Below, one piece after another: positions 25,908 through 33,184 of a DNA stretch of 64,000 bases (its first letter is position 1; every line of letters begins with the position of its first letter). The stretch comes from an uncultured Mordavella sp. (GTDB taxonomy: Bacteria; Bacillota; Clostridia; Lachnospirales; Lachnospiraceae). The notes below the pieces were generated by a model, which was not told the origin of the DNA, did no database searches, and was given only the letters and a program-made list of their open reading frames with translations. Made by a program: the position numbers and the translations under genes. Where the stretch lies: the NCBI GenBank assembly GCA_902406105.1, contig CABPCP010000003.1:1-64000 (forward strand), given 5' to 3'.

Positions 25908-26255
25908 ATGCCCTTTATAAAAACAACAACAAATATCTCAATAAGTCCAAACAGCCAGGAGAATCTCAGGAAGCGTTATGTGGACATCATCAATTTGATT
26001 CCTGGCAAAGGGAGCTGGCTGATGACTGGCTTTGCAACGATTCCCCTCTCTTTCAAAGATGAGACCTTTCCCGCTGCTTTTGTGGAAGTCCAACTATTTG
26101 GAACGACAGACAAAGAAACCTATGACAGCCTGACGGCGGCTGTCACATCGATCATAAGCGAGGAATTGGACATTCATCCCGAGAGGATCTACATTGCATA
26201 TTACAGCACTCCTTATTGGGGATGGAATGGGAAAAATTTCGAGAAAAAGGAGTGA
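25908..26255 (+). CDS. MIF/phenylpyruvate-tautomerase family protein
   Basis: This 115-residue protein begins Met-Pro, so the mature N terminus would be the catalytic proline of the tautomerase superfamily. The C-terminal part, IHPERIYIAYY then GWNGKNF, follows macrophage migration inhibitory factor (SPDRVYINYY, GWNNSTF) closely, and a lysine in LIPGKGSW lies near the MIF Lys32 position. Such enzymes interconvert keto and enol forms or act on related substrates. It lies between a dehydrogenase and a Tm-1-like gene with small gaps, suggesting it isomerises a keto intermediate of the pathway. I chose the ATG at 25908 because it gives the N-terminal proline and has a purine-rich ribosome site. 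Confidence 0.8.
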   Translation: MPFIKTTTNISISPNSQENLRKRYVDIINLIPGKGSWLMTGFATIPLSFKDETFPAAFVEVQLFGTTDKETYDSLTAAVTSIISEELDIHPERIYIAYYSTPYWGWNGKNFEKKE

Positions 26256-26260
26256 ACAGA

Positions 26261-27517
26261 ATGCGGAATATAATAGTCATGGCTACTATGGACACAAAGG
26301 GCGTTGAAAGCGCTTATTTGGCTGAGCGTATCCTCCGCATAGGGACTTCCCTCCAGATAGATGTCATCGTTGTAGATGTCGGCATCCGCGGGGAGGCTAT
26401 AGGCATTACTCCAGATATCGACCGGTATGCGGTGGCCGAGGCCGGAGGGCACACAATGGATGAAGTGCGCAGCCAGGTTCGCGGCGATGCCCTCGCCATG
26501 ATGTGCGATGGGGCCAAACAGGTTGTCAAAAATTTATATGCGCAGGGACGGTGTGACGGCATCGTAAGTCTGTGTGGCGGAAGCGGCGGTTCTGTGGTCA
26601 TGGAAGCGATGGAGGTTTTGCCCGTAGGCATACCAAAAATAATGACCACTCCCCTTGCCTCCGGCTCCCGCCCCTTTGAGTTCTATGTAAAGAGTAAGGA
26701 TATTATGATCATGCACTCTGTGATTGATATCATAGGCGTAAACTCTGTAAGCCGTGTGATCTATGATAACCTTGCTGATGCAATCGTAGGAGCCGTAGCA
26801 TTCCGTGACACCTCAAATGCTCATGACAGAAAGACTGAGAGGAAAGCCGTTTCTGTGACTATGCTCGGAAATACTACTGACGGCATCACGGTAATGAAAT
26901 CCGATCTTGAAAAAAAGGGATACGAAGTCGCATGTTTCCACTCCAGCGGCGTCGGCGGACGAGCGATGGAAGCAATGGTCGAGGATGGTTATTTTGATGC
27001 GGTGATCGACTATACAACCAATGAGATTTTTGAAGACATCATCGGCGGTCTGCAAAAAGGATGCGGTCCAAAAAGGATGACTGTAGCCGGGAGGCTGGGA
27101 GTCCCGCAGGTCATCGTCCCTGGCTGCTGTGACGTCTTTGACCAAGGTCCTATTGAGACAGTACCGCCGGAAATCGCGAATAAGCGTAAACTTTACAAAC
27201 ATAGCCCAGCCTTCACACTTTGTAAGCTGACACACGAAGAAATGATTCAGGTCGCTGAAATATTCGCCGAAAAGCTCAACGCTTCGACAGGCCCGGTCGC
27301 TGTTGTGATCCCTTTGAAGGGATTCTCGATTCCTGGATGTCCTGGTGGGATTTTTGAGGATTTCGAAGGTGTCCGGCTCTTTGCAGATCGTCTAAAATTT
27401 CTGCTTTCGCCGACCATCACATATAAGGAAGTGGATGCGCACATCAATGACGAAAATTTTGCCCATACAGTAGCCGATGTTTTTTTTACATTAATGCAAG
27501 ACGATAACGCGCAGTGA
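26261..27517 (+). CDS. Tm-1-like ATP-binding domain protein (UPF0261 family)
   Basis: This 418-residue protein matches the UPF0261 family, named for the N-terminal domain of the tomato Tm-1 resistance protein. It opens MRNIIVMATMDTKGVES, followed by VDVGIRGEA, the Gly-rich SLCGGSGGSVVMEAM and FHSSGVGGRAME blocks, and ends with IPLKGFSIPGCPGGIFED. Plant Tm-1 binds ATP; bacterial members have no established reaction. AAAAGGAG lies eight bases before the ATG. The gene starts five bases after the MIF gene. A hydrolase or ligase step in the catabolic route is possible but unproven. Confidence 0.85.
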   Translation: MRNIIVMATMDTKGVESAYLAERILRIGTSLQIDVIVVDVGIRGEAIGITPDIDRYAVAEAGGHTMDEVRSQVRGDALAMMCDGAKQVVKNLYAQGRCDGIVSLCGGSGGSVVMEAMEVLPVGIPKIMTTPLASGSRPFEFYVKSKDIMIMHSVIDIIGVNSVSRVIYDNLADAIVGAVAFRDTSNAHDRKTERKAVSVTMLGNTTDGITVMKSDLEKKGYEVACFHSSGVGGRAMEAMVEDGYFDAVIDYTTNEIFEDIIGGLQKGCGPKRMTVAGRLGVPQVIVPGCCDVFDQGPIETVPPEIANKRKLYKHSPAFTLCKLTHEEMIQVAEIFAEKLNASTGPVAVVIPLKGFSIPGCPGGIFEDFEGVRLFADRLKFLLSPTITYKEVDAHINDENFAHTVADVFFTLMQDDNAQ

Positions 27518-27522
27518 TATAT

Positions 27523-27557
27523 AAAATCCAGTTTCGTTTCTTCGAAGCTGGATTTTT
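27523..27557 (+). terminator. Intra-operon hairpin terminator/attenuator
   Basis: AAAATCCAGTTTCG pairs with CGAAGCTGGATTTT around a TTTCTT loop, followed by T. It lies between the Tm-1-like gene and the second dehydrogenase. It may lower expression of the distal dehydrogenase and regulator or end the first transcript. Confidence 0.7.
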
Positions 27558-27576
27558 ATGATAGGAGGCGATTTTT

Positions 27577-28752
27577 ATGAAGTATATGAAAGGATTCTGG
27601 GTAGACGCAAAATGGGCGCCCCGCCCGGAAATCTCATTTAGCGATTATGAACTTAAAAACAAGATTGCGAAACGCGGATGTGATGCCTGGAAAAACATCA
27701 GTTACTCTTTCCGTGACAACATCCCTATTCCCGAATGTAAAGATACTCAAGTGCTGATCAAAGTACGGACGGCAGGAATCTGTGGTTCAGATATCAGTAT
27801 CTTTGAACCTGATGAAGAAGGATACATGTCCTATGCCAGTCAATGTGCCTTCCCTACCATCCTCGGACATGAATTTACTGGTGAGATCGTAGAAATCGGT
27901 TCTTCCGTAACCAATTTCCACATAGGCGAATATGTCACCGCCGAAAACCATATGTGGTGCGGCGAATGTACTTACTGTCGTTGCGGGGAGTTGAACCACT
28001 GTGAAAATATGCATGTCCTCGGATGTGACCCCAGCTATTATGGCACATTTGCGGAATATGTCGTGATTGACCAAAAATATTGCAATAGCATTGACTGCCT
28101 CCAAGAAGTGTATCCTGATGATTCTCTTTTCACAGCGGGCATTATGATCGAACCGCTGGCCTGCGTTTATGAAGGGCTTTTTAACACAGCAAATAAATTC
28201 CGTCCGGGAGACTATGTTGTGATATTTGGCGCCGGAGGACTGGGACTTGCGGCCATTGCCCTCATGAAAACCTGTGGCGCCGCTAAAATAATCGTTTTTG
28301 AGCCTGAGATCCATCGGCGCAGATTGGCGAAACAAATGGGAGCTGACTACATTTTAGATCCCTTTGACAACATCTATATGGACAACAATATCCTGATGGA
28401 ACTTACCCGTGGACAAGGCGTAGGGCTGGCCATCGAGGCCTCCTCCTCTCCCGCCAGAAATTTTGCGATCGCAGAACGGGCGATCCATGTAGGTGGTGAA
28501 TTTCTATGTGTCAGTATCGCAGCTCAATATCCGCGGATGGATTATATGAAACTTGTCCGTAGGAAAATCACTTTCTCCGGCGCCTACGGCCATGCGGGAC
28601 ACAACAATTTCCGCCAGATCATCAACCTGATCCACTCAAAACGTATAGACATGAGCCCTTGTATTACCGCCAGGTTTCCTCTCGACCATATCCCAGATGC
28701 TTTAACCGCCGCGGCATCTGGTATCGAGGGGAAAGTCGTGGTCATTCCATGA
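27577..28752 (+). CDS. Zinc-dependent alcohol dehydrogenase, paralogue of the IolM-like enzyme
   Basis: This 391-residue enzyme is a clear but distant paralogue of the product of 24691-25857. Zinc ligands are kept: C69 (GICGSD), H98-E99 (GHEFTGE), structural Cys 128, 131, 134 and 142 (WCGECTYCRCG), and IEPLACVYEG. The NAD motif is GAGGLGLAA. The same N-terminal extension with AWKNISYSF is present. Two such enzymes in one operon suggest two successive oxidations or two stereoisomeric substrates. The ribosome site is AGGAGG. The stop overlaps the start of the LuxR gene (ATGA). Confidence 0.82.
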   Translation: MKYMKGFWVDAKWAPRPEISFSDYELKNKIAKRGCDAWKNISYSFRDNIPIPECKDTQVLIKVRTAGICGSDISIFEPDEEGYMSYASQCAFPTILGHEFTGEIVEIGSSVTNFHIGEYVTAENHMWCGECTYCRCGELNHCENMHVLGCDPSYYGTFAEYVVIDQKYCNSIDCLQEVYPDDSLFTAGIMIEPLACVYEGLFNTANKFRPGDYVVIFGAGGLGLAAIALMKTCGAAKIIVFEPEIHRRRLAKQMGADYILDPFDNIYMDNNILMELTRGQGVGLAIEASSSPARNFAIAERAIHVGGEFLCVSIAAQYPRMDYMKLVRRKITFSGAYGHAGHNNFRQIINLIHSKRIDMSPCITARFPLDHIPDALTAAASGIEGKVVVIP

Positions 28753-29462
28753 TGGATGTCAGGAATATGAAATATGACTTTCAGACAGAAGATGTTACCA
28801 TCCTGTTTGAAAATGTCGTATTTCATCGGGTCAGATCCTTTCGCAACATGGGATTTCACGGCGGTATCCCATGTAATATGTCCGTCAATCTAGATAAAAC
28901 TATACTTTTGAAAAACCTTATATTTTTGATCTTCCAGTCTCCTGCCTTTATACAGACGGCCATAAGCCATATCACAGAGAAGAATGATTCTGCCAGGATC
29001 ATGCTATTTTCAAACATCAATGCCTTGAACCTCTCATCGCTAGATAATCTCAACCAAAAAGCAGAGACCGTCATAGGATGGAATTGTTTTGAGGATCCGC
29101 ATCCTGACGATATTGCGTACATCATACGCCATGCCTTCGATCCTCCAATGTTTATGCTTCAGGTTCCTTTTCCCTGGAAAAGGCGAATCGACCCCAAGAT
29201 CCCTTCTACTGACGGAACGGATCTTTCTCTCCTTTTGACAGATCGAGAGCTGGAAGTATTAGTGCTCCTTACGGAAGGTGCCTCCAACCACAGAATCGCG
29301 GAGGTCCTCTGCATTTCGGAAAACACCGCAAAAACTCACGTTCGCCGGATTCTGGAAAAACTGCAGATCAATAACAGGACAAAAGCCGCCTTGTTTGCGA
29401 TCAAAGCTGGCCTATGCAGTCAGAAACCAAACAAGATTGTTCTTCTGCAAGAAGACGATTAA
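28749..29462 (+). CDS. LuxR-family transcriptional regulator
   Basis: This protein of about 237 residues has a C-terminal LuxR-type helix-turn-helix near residues 165-225: LTDRELEVLVLLTEG, then ISENTAKTHVRRILEKL. The N-terminal 150 residues show no receiver aspartate pattern or PAS motif that I recognise. They may form a ligand-sensing or degenerate receiver-like domain. The start overlaps the stop of the dehydrogenase by four bases; a second ATG directly follows. It is the last gene of the plus operon and the best candidate to bind the shared inverted repeats at 24569 and 35867. Confidence 0.85.
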   Translation: MMDVRNMKYDFQTEDVTILFENVVFHRVRSFRNMGFHGGIPCNMSVNLDKTILLKNLIFLIFQSPAFIQTAISHITEKNDSARIMLFSNINALNLSSLDNLNQKAETVIGWNCFEDPHPDDIAYIIRHAFDPPMFMLQVPFPWKRRIDPKIPSTDGTDLSLLLTDRELEVLVLLTEGASNHRIAEVLCISENTAKTHVRRILEKLQINNRTKAALFAIKAGLCSQKPNKIVLLQEDD

Positions 29463-29463
29463 C

Positions 29464-29517
29464 AAAAACTCCCCCAGAAGGAATGACTGGAAATCAATTC
29501 CTTCTGGGGGAGTTTTC
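29464..29517. terminator. Bidirectional terminator between convergent operons
   Basis: AAAACTCCCCCAGAAGGAAT pairs with ATTCCTTCTGGGGGAGTTTT, giving about 20 base pairs with A and T runs on both sides. It starts two bases after the LuxR stop and ends 11 bases before the stop of the minus-strand gene, so it serves both operons. Confidence 0.93.
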
Positions 29518-29527
29518 TGATCTGCTT

Positions 29528-30199
29528 CTATCCTGCTATATAATCAGAAATATGGTCCAATTTGTCCGCAATCGTCTTTCCTGGAAAATATCCTTCTTCA
29601 AACAATGCTGAACCTACTGTAAATCCCCAAGGCTTCACTTCCTTGACAAAATCGAGGCGCTCGTCTGAATCAATAGATCCGGTAAGAACTAACGGCGCGT
29701 CTACTTCCTTGACAAATGTTTTTGCCAATTCCAAGGGATCTCCATCTACATATCGGAAAACTGACAGACAGATCCCGGCCACCCCCGTCTCAAGGATACG
29801 TTTTGCGTCCGTAATGATTTCATCGATGGTCCCATAAAGCATCCGCTTAGGATATCCCGCACGCTTCCCGCATGTGGGATAATACTTTACATTATTCTCA
29901 TTAAAATATTTATGTACTGAGGTAAAATACTCCATGCCTACTACGTATCTGGCGTTACTTGCCACTGCCAGCCTCGCCGCTTCCAGCGCCTCCTCTTCTG
30001 TTGTGGCAAGTGATTCGAAGAAAACCTCTTTTCCATCATTCAACATAGCGGCAGACAGCTTCCTGGCATCTTCTCGAACAATATTTGTATCTTTGAATCC
30101 CCAGTCTTTCGTCTTAGCGTTCCGGTTAGTCATATAGTGACTGTAAGCTCCATTCACCGTCTGATCGTTATGTGTCATCATAGCAATAACATGAATCAT
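29528..30199 (-). CDS. TIM-barrel-like protein of unknown function
   Basis: This 223-residue soluble protein alternates predicted strands and helices in the manner of a TIM barrel. It opens MIHVIAMMTHNDQTV, and ends with VLTGSID, then GFTVGSALFEEGYF, which looks like the paired phosphate-binding strands 7 and 8 of ribulose-phosphate-binding barrels. A central block GICLSVFRYVDGD may be near the active site. I do not recognise the family. AGGAGG lies eight bases before the ATG. As the last gene of the sugar-transport operon it could be an aldolase, epimerase or isomerase for the pathway. Confidence 0.65.
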   Translation of the reverse strand: MIHVIAMMTHNDQTVNGAYSHYMTNRNAKTKDWGFKDTNIVREDARKLSAAMLNDGKEVFFESLATTEEEALEAARLAVASNARYVVGMEYFTSVHKYFNENNVKYYPTCGKRAGYPKRMLYGTIDEIITDAKRILETGVAGICLSVFRYVDGDPLELAKTFVKEVDAPLVLTGSIDSDERLDFVKEVKPWGFTVGSALFEEGYFPGKTIADKLDHISDYIAG

Positions 30200-30237
30200 A
30201 ATCTGTATCCTCCTGCAATAAGTGCTTCCTCATTTCC

Positions 30238-31029
30238 TTAGTGCATCTCCTGGCCTCCAGTTACATTGATCGCCTGACCAGTCATATAACTGCTGTATTC
30301 AGACGCCAGGAAAACATACACTTTTGCAATATCTTCGGCAGTGGCAAACCTTCCCAGAGGGATCACATCCGTCCATTTTTGACGGTGTTCTTCTGGTGTC
30401 CCTCCAAGAATCTCCGAAGCCCATATGGTTTCCTGGTCTGTCATCGCTGTGTCGACAGTTCCTGGACAGATACAGTTCACAAGAATATTGTCCGGGGCAA
30501 GTTCCTTCGCCAGACCTCTGGTCAGCAGGATCACTGCTGCTTTGGAGGCACAGTACGCCGTCAACAGAGAAAGTCCTGTCTTACCTGCCTGCGATGCTGT
30601 CGTGATGATCCTCCCGGATTTCTGTTTTCTCATATAAGGAATGACGGCTTTCGAGCAGAGAAACGGTCCGGTAGAATTGACTTTGAACTGCAGATCCCAA
30701 TCTGCAAGCGATGTATCCTCAGTTTTGCACATGCGCAGCACACCGGCATTGTTACAGAGAATATCAATCTTTCCAAAAAAATCGTTGGCTTCCTTTGCCA
30801 TGCGGATTGTATCTTTTTCACTTGAAACATCCATGATACAAGAGGCTGCCTTGCGTCCCATAGACCGGATCTCTTCACATGTACTTTCCGCATTTTCTTT
30901 ATTAACGTCGCAAACCATAACATCGGCTCCATGTGCCGCCATTGCCAGTGAGATTCCCTTTCCGATCCCACGTCCGCCGCCTGTAACGATAACTGATTTC
31001 CCTGTTAAATCTATAGATGTGATCATCAT
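30238..31029 (-). CDS. SDR family oxidoreductase
   Basis: This 263-residue classical short-chain dehydrogenase has the NAD(P) motif TGGGRGIG near residues 16-23, NNAG near 92, a catalytic Ser/Tyr/Lys set with YCASK near 159-163, and the CPGTVDTAM block after it. The C-terminal SSYMTGQAINVTGG is typical of the sugar- and polyol-oxidising members. The aspartate in VCDVNKE at the end of strand 2 suggests preference for NAD. It probably interconverts a hydroxyl and a keto group in the imported polyol or its product. AGGAGG lies just upstream. Confidence 0.9.
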   Translation of the reverse strand: MMITSIDLTGKSVIVTGGGRGIGKGISLAMAAHGADVMVCDVNKENAESTCEEIRSMGRKAASCIMDVSSEKDTIRMAKEANDFFGKIDILCNNAGVLRMCKTEDTSLADWDLQFKVNSTGPFLCSKAVIPYMRKQKSGRIITTASQAGKTGLSLLTAYCASKAAVILLTRGLAKELAPDNILVNCICPGTVDTAMTDQETIWASEILGGTPEEHRQKWTDVIPLGRFATAEDIAKVYVFLASEYSSYMTGQAINVTGGQEMH

Positions 31030-31048
31030 ACATTCCTCCTAATCTTTC

Positions 31049-31918
31049 TTACCAATCTGCTCTACAGGTATACTCTCTTGTATGTACCTTGACGTCCATT
31101 GTGCGAAGCTCCTCAATAGCACTTGCCAAATGGTCTGACATTCTCTGGACCATAATCTCACCTTTCTCTTTTGTCGCACGATGAGGGTTACCCATACATC
31201 CGGTCGTCGTAAACTCACGATGCTCAAGAGACATATTAAAATATTCATATCCTTCAAATCCGATATCTGGAGCGCCGTCATATTTCATAAACGCATCTGG
31301 CAGGAACGCCGGCTTATGAGCTGTTTCCTTTTCCGCCCGGTCCATGCGGCAATATTCTGGCGCAAGGTAAAGCATATACGATGTCTCCGACTCACCAGAA
31401 TGCCAGCCGGGCGTCTCCTCAGCAGGGCCTTCCAGAATATCTTTAAACATACCAAGATAACGCTCTACATAAGTCTTGAGGCAGCAACAAAACGCCCCCG
31501 TGTCATAGCGGATTTTTCTCAGCACAGGATCCATGATCTTCAGGTTAGAAGCATGTTGTGTCACAAAGATGATCTTGTTATAACCATGATGGATCATAGA
31601 ACGCGCAAGATCATAGTATACGCTCATGATTGTTTGCGGACGAAGCGTCACCGTACCTGTACCCTTTCCTACATATCCCAAATGATGGGGAGAGTAGCCA
31701 AACGGCATGATCGGTGTATATAAGGTATTGGTCTTTTCACACGCACGTTTTGCTATTTCTTCCGGAAAAATCATGTCCGTGCTCAGGGGAAGGTGACGGC
31801 TGTGTTGTTCTATACTTCCGATCGGGATAACGATCAGATCGTTTGTCTTGAGATGCTCTTCGATATCTGGATAGCAAAGATTCGCGATACACTGTGATAC
31901 TGGTTTTTTAGCTTCCAT
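31049..31918 (-). CDS. Creatininase-family hydrolase (possible IolN-like keto-inositol hydrolase)
   Basis: This 289-residue protein has the creatininase metal motif GSIEQHSRHLPLSTD, with E37, H39 and D48 as probable ligands, and the block HSGESETSYMLYLAP with a further Glu. The usual NGHGGN segment is replaced by TQHASN, which keeps the His and the last Asn. In Thermotoga, to my knowledge, a protein of this superfamily (IolN) hydrolyses the ring of diketo-inositol made by IolM. The presence of two IolM-like dehydrogenases nearby supports that type of ring-opening role. Amidase activity on a different substrate remains possible. I chose the ATG at 31918 behind AAAGGA; an upstream ATG at 32002 has no family support. 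Confidence 0.75.
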   Translation of the reverse strand: MEAKKPVSQCIANLCYPDIEEHLKTNDLIVIPIGSIEQHSRHLPLSTDMIFPEEIAKRACEKTNTLYTPIMPFGYSPHHLGYVGKGTGTVTLRPQTIMSVYYDLARSMIHHGYNKIIFVTQHASNLKIMDPVLRKIRYDTGAFCCCLKTYVERYLGMFKDILEGPAEETPGWHSGESETSYMLYLAPEYCRMDRAEKETAHKPAFLPDAFMKYDGAPDIGFEGYEYFNMSLEHREFTTTGCMGNPHRATKEKGEIMVQRMSDHLASAIEELRTMDVKVHTREYTCRADW

Positions 31919-32025
31919 TTTTATCATCCTTTCTTTCGATTTATAAGATTCTGGTTGTGTTGTACTCATTCTATCAGCGTCTTTTTCTGACGTAATCATC
32001 ACTTCTGATGATTTCCTAAGCTTCC

Positions 32026-33132
32026 TTACTTTGATTCCTTGTTTAGCTGGATATCCAGGAGGACAGCCGCCAGAATGATCACGCCTTTGAATATCTGCTG
32101 CATATAGGCGGAGACTCCCAGAAGAGAAAACATATTATTCAATACACCTATCAGGAATACACCTACGATAGTTCCTCTGATTTTGCCTACACCGCCCGTC
32201 ATGCTCGTTCCACCTACAACGACTGCGGCTATCGCATCCATCTCTCCTAGTGTACCGGACTGCGGTGCGCCGCTCCCAAGCCGGGAGGCTGTCAGAATTG
32301 CTCCCACCGCCGCACAGAAGGAACAGATCACATACGCAGTGATCGTTCTTTTCTTCGTCTTGACGCCGGCCATCTTGGCGGCAAAAATATTTCCACCGAT
32401 CGCGTATAATTCCGCTCCACATACCGTATCATTCAATAGCGTAGAAAGGATCAAATACAGGATCCCTACGATCAGGACACAGATCGGCAGTCCTCCATAC
32501 TGGCAGAACAAAAGCCCCGCGGCAGCCAGCACAAGGGAAGTAAAGACACAGTATCCTATTTCTTTCAGCCCTCGTCTTTTCTTACGTATAAGCGCGGAAT
32601 ACAGGTTCCACAAAATTACCGCCACAAAAATGGCGATCGTGCCAGTCACCGGTATATTATCTGCGCCTATCGCAAGAAATGTCGGATCATCAATCTTGAC
32701 AGCCGCCGCATTCGTAAGGAGGAGTGCCAGTCCTTTGTACGCCGTTTGTCCGGCCAGCGTTACAATAAATGGTGCGACGCCAAAATGAGCGACCATGATG
32801 CCATGGAACCCTCCCATTACCACGCCGGCGGCCAGGCAGATCAGCACTGCCGGAATCCATCCCATATCCTGCAATAAAAACGCGGTCATTGTCCCAAACA
32901 GCGCTATCACACTTCCAACAGAAATATCGATTCCACCCAGCAGGATCACATATGTCATTCCCATTGCAAGACTGCTGGCTACTACGACTTGCTTAAAGAT
33001 GTTTACAATATTGACTGTTGTCAAAAAATTATCGGAAAGTATACATGACAATATGACCAATATGATCAGACCTATGTAGGAAGTATAGTCTTTCCATGAA
33101 ATATTCAGTTTAAGTTTTTTCACTTCACTCAT
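32026..33132 (-). CDS. Sugar/polyol ABC transporter permease (RbsC/XylH type)
   Basis: This 368-residue membrane protein has about 10 spans. It carries the family block LLGGIDISVGSVIAL near residue 65 and the cytoplasmic loop DAIAAVVVGGTSMTGGVGKIRGT near the C terminus that contacts the ATPase. An insertion of about 60 residues in the middle (around RKKRRGLKE) makes it longer than RbsC and more like XylH. It forms the channel of a carbohydrate-uptake-2 family importer for monosaccharides or inositols. Confidence 0.9.
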   Translation of the reverse strand: MSEVKKLKLNISWKDYTSYIGLIILVILSCILSDNFLTTVNIVNIFKQVVVASSLAMGMTYVILLGGIDISVGSVIALFGTMTAFLLQDMGWIPAVLICLAAGVVMGGFHGIMVAHFGVAPFIVTLAGQTAYKGLALLLTNAAAVKIDDPTFLAIGADNIPVTGTIAIFVAVILWNLYSALIRKKRRGLKEIGYCVFTSLVLAAAGLLFCQYGGLPICVLIVGILYLILSTLLNDTVCGAELYAIGGNIFAAKMAGVKTKKRTITAYVICSFCAAVGAILTASRLGSGAPQSGTLGEMDAIAAVVVGGTSMTGGVGKIRGTIVGVFLIGVLNNMFSLLGVSAYMQQIFKGVIILAAVLLDIQLNKESK

Positions 33133-33184
33133 CGATCAATCCTCTTTCATTCCATATTCTTACAGTTTATATCTGCAGGCTTCG

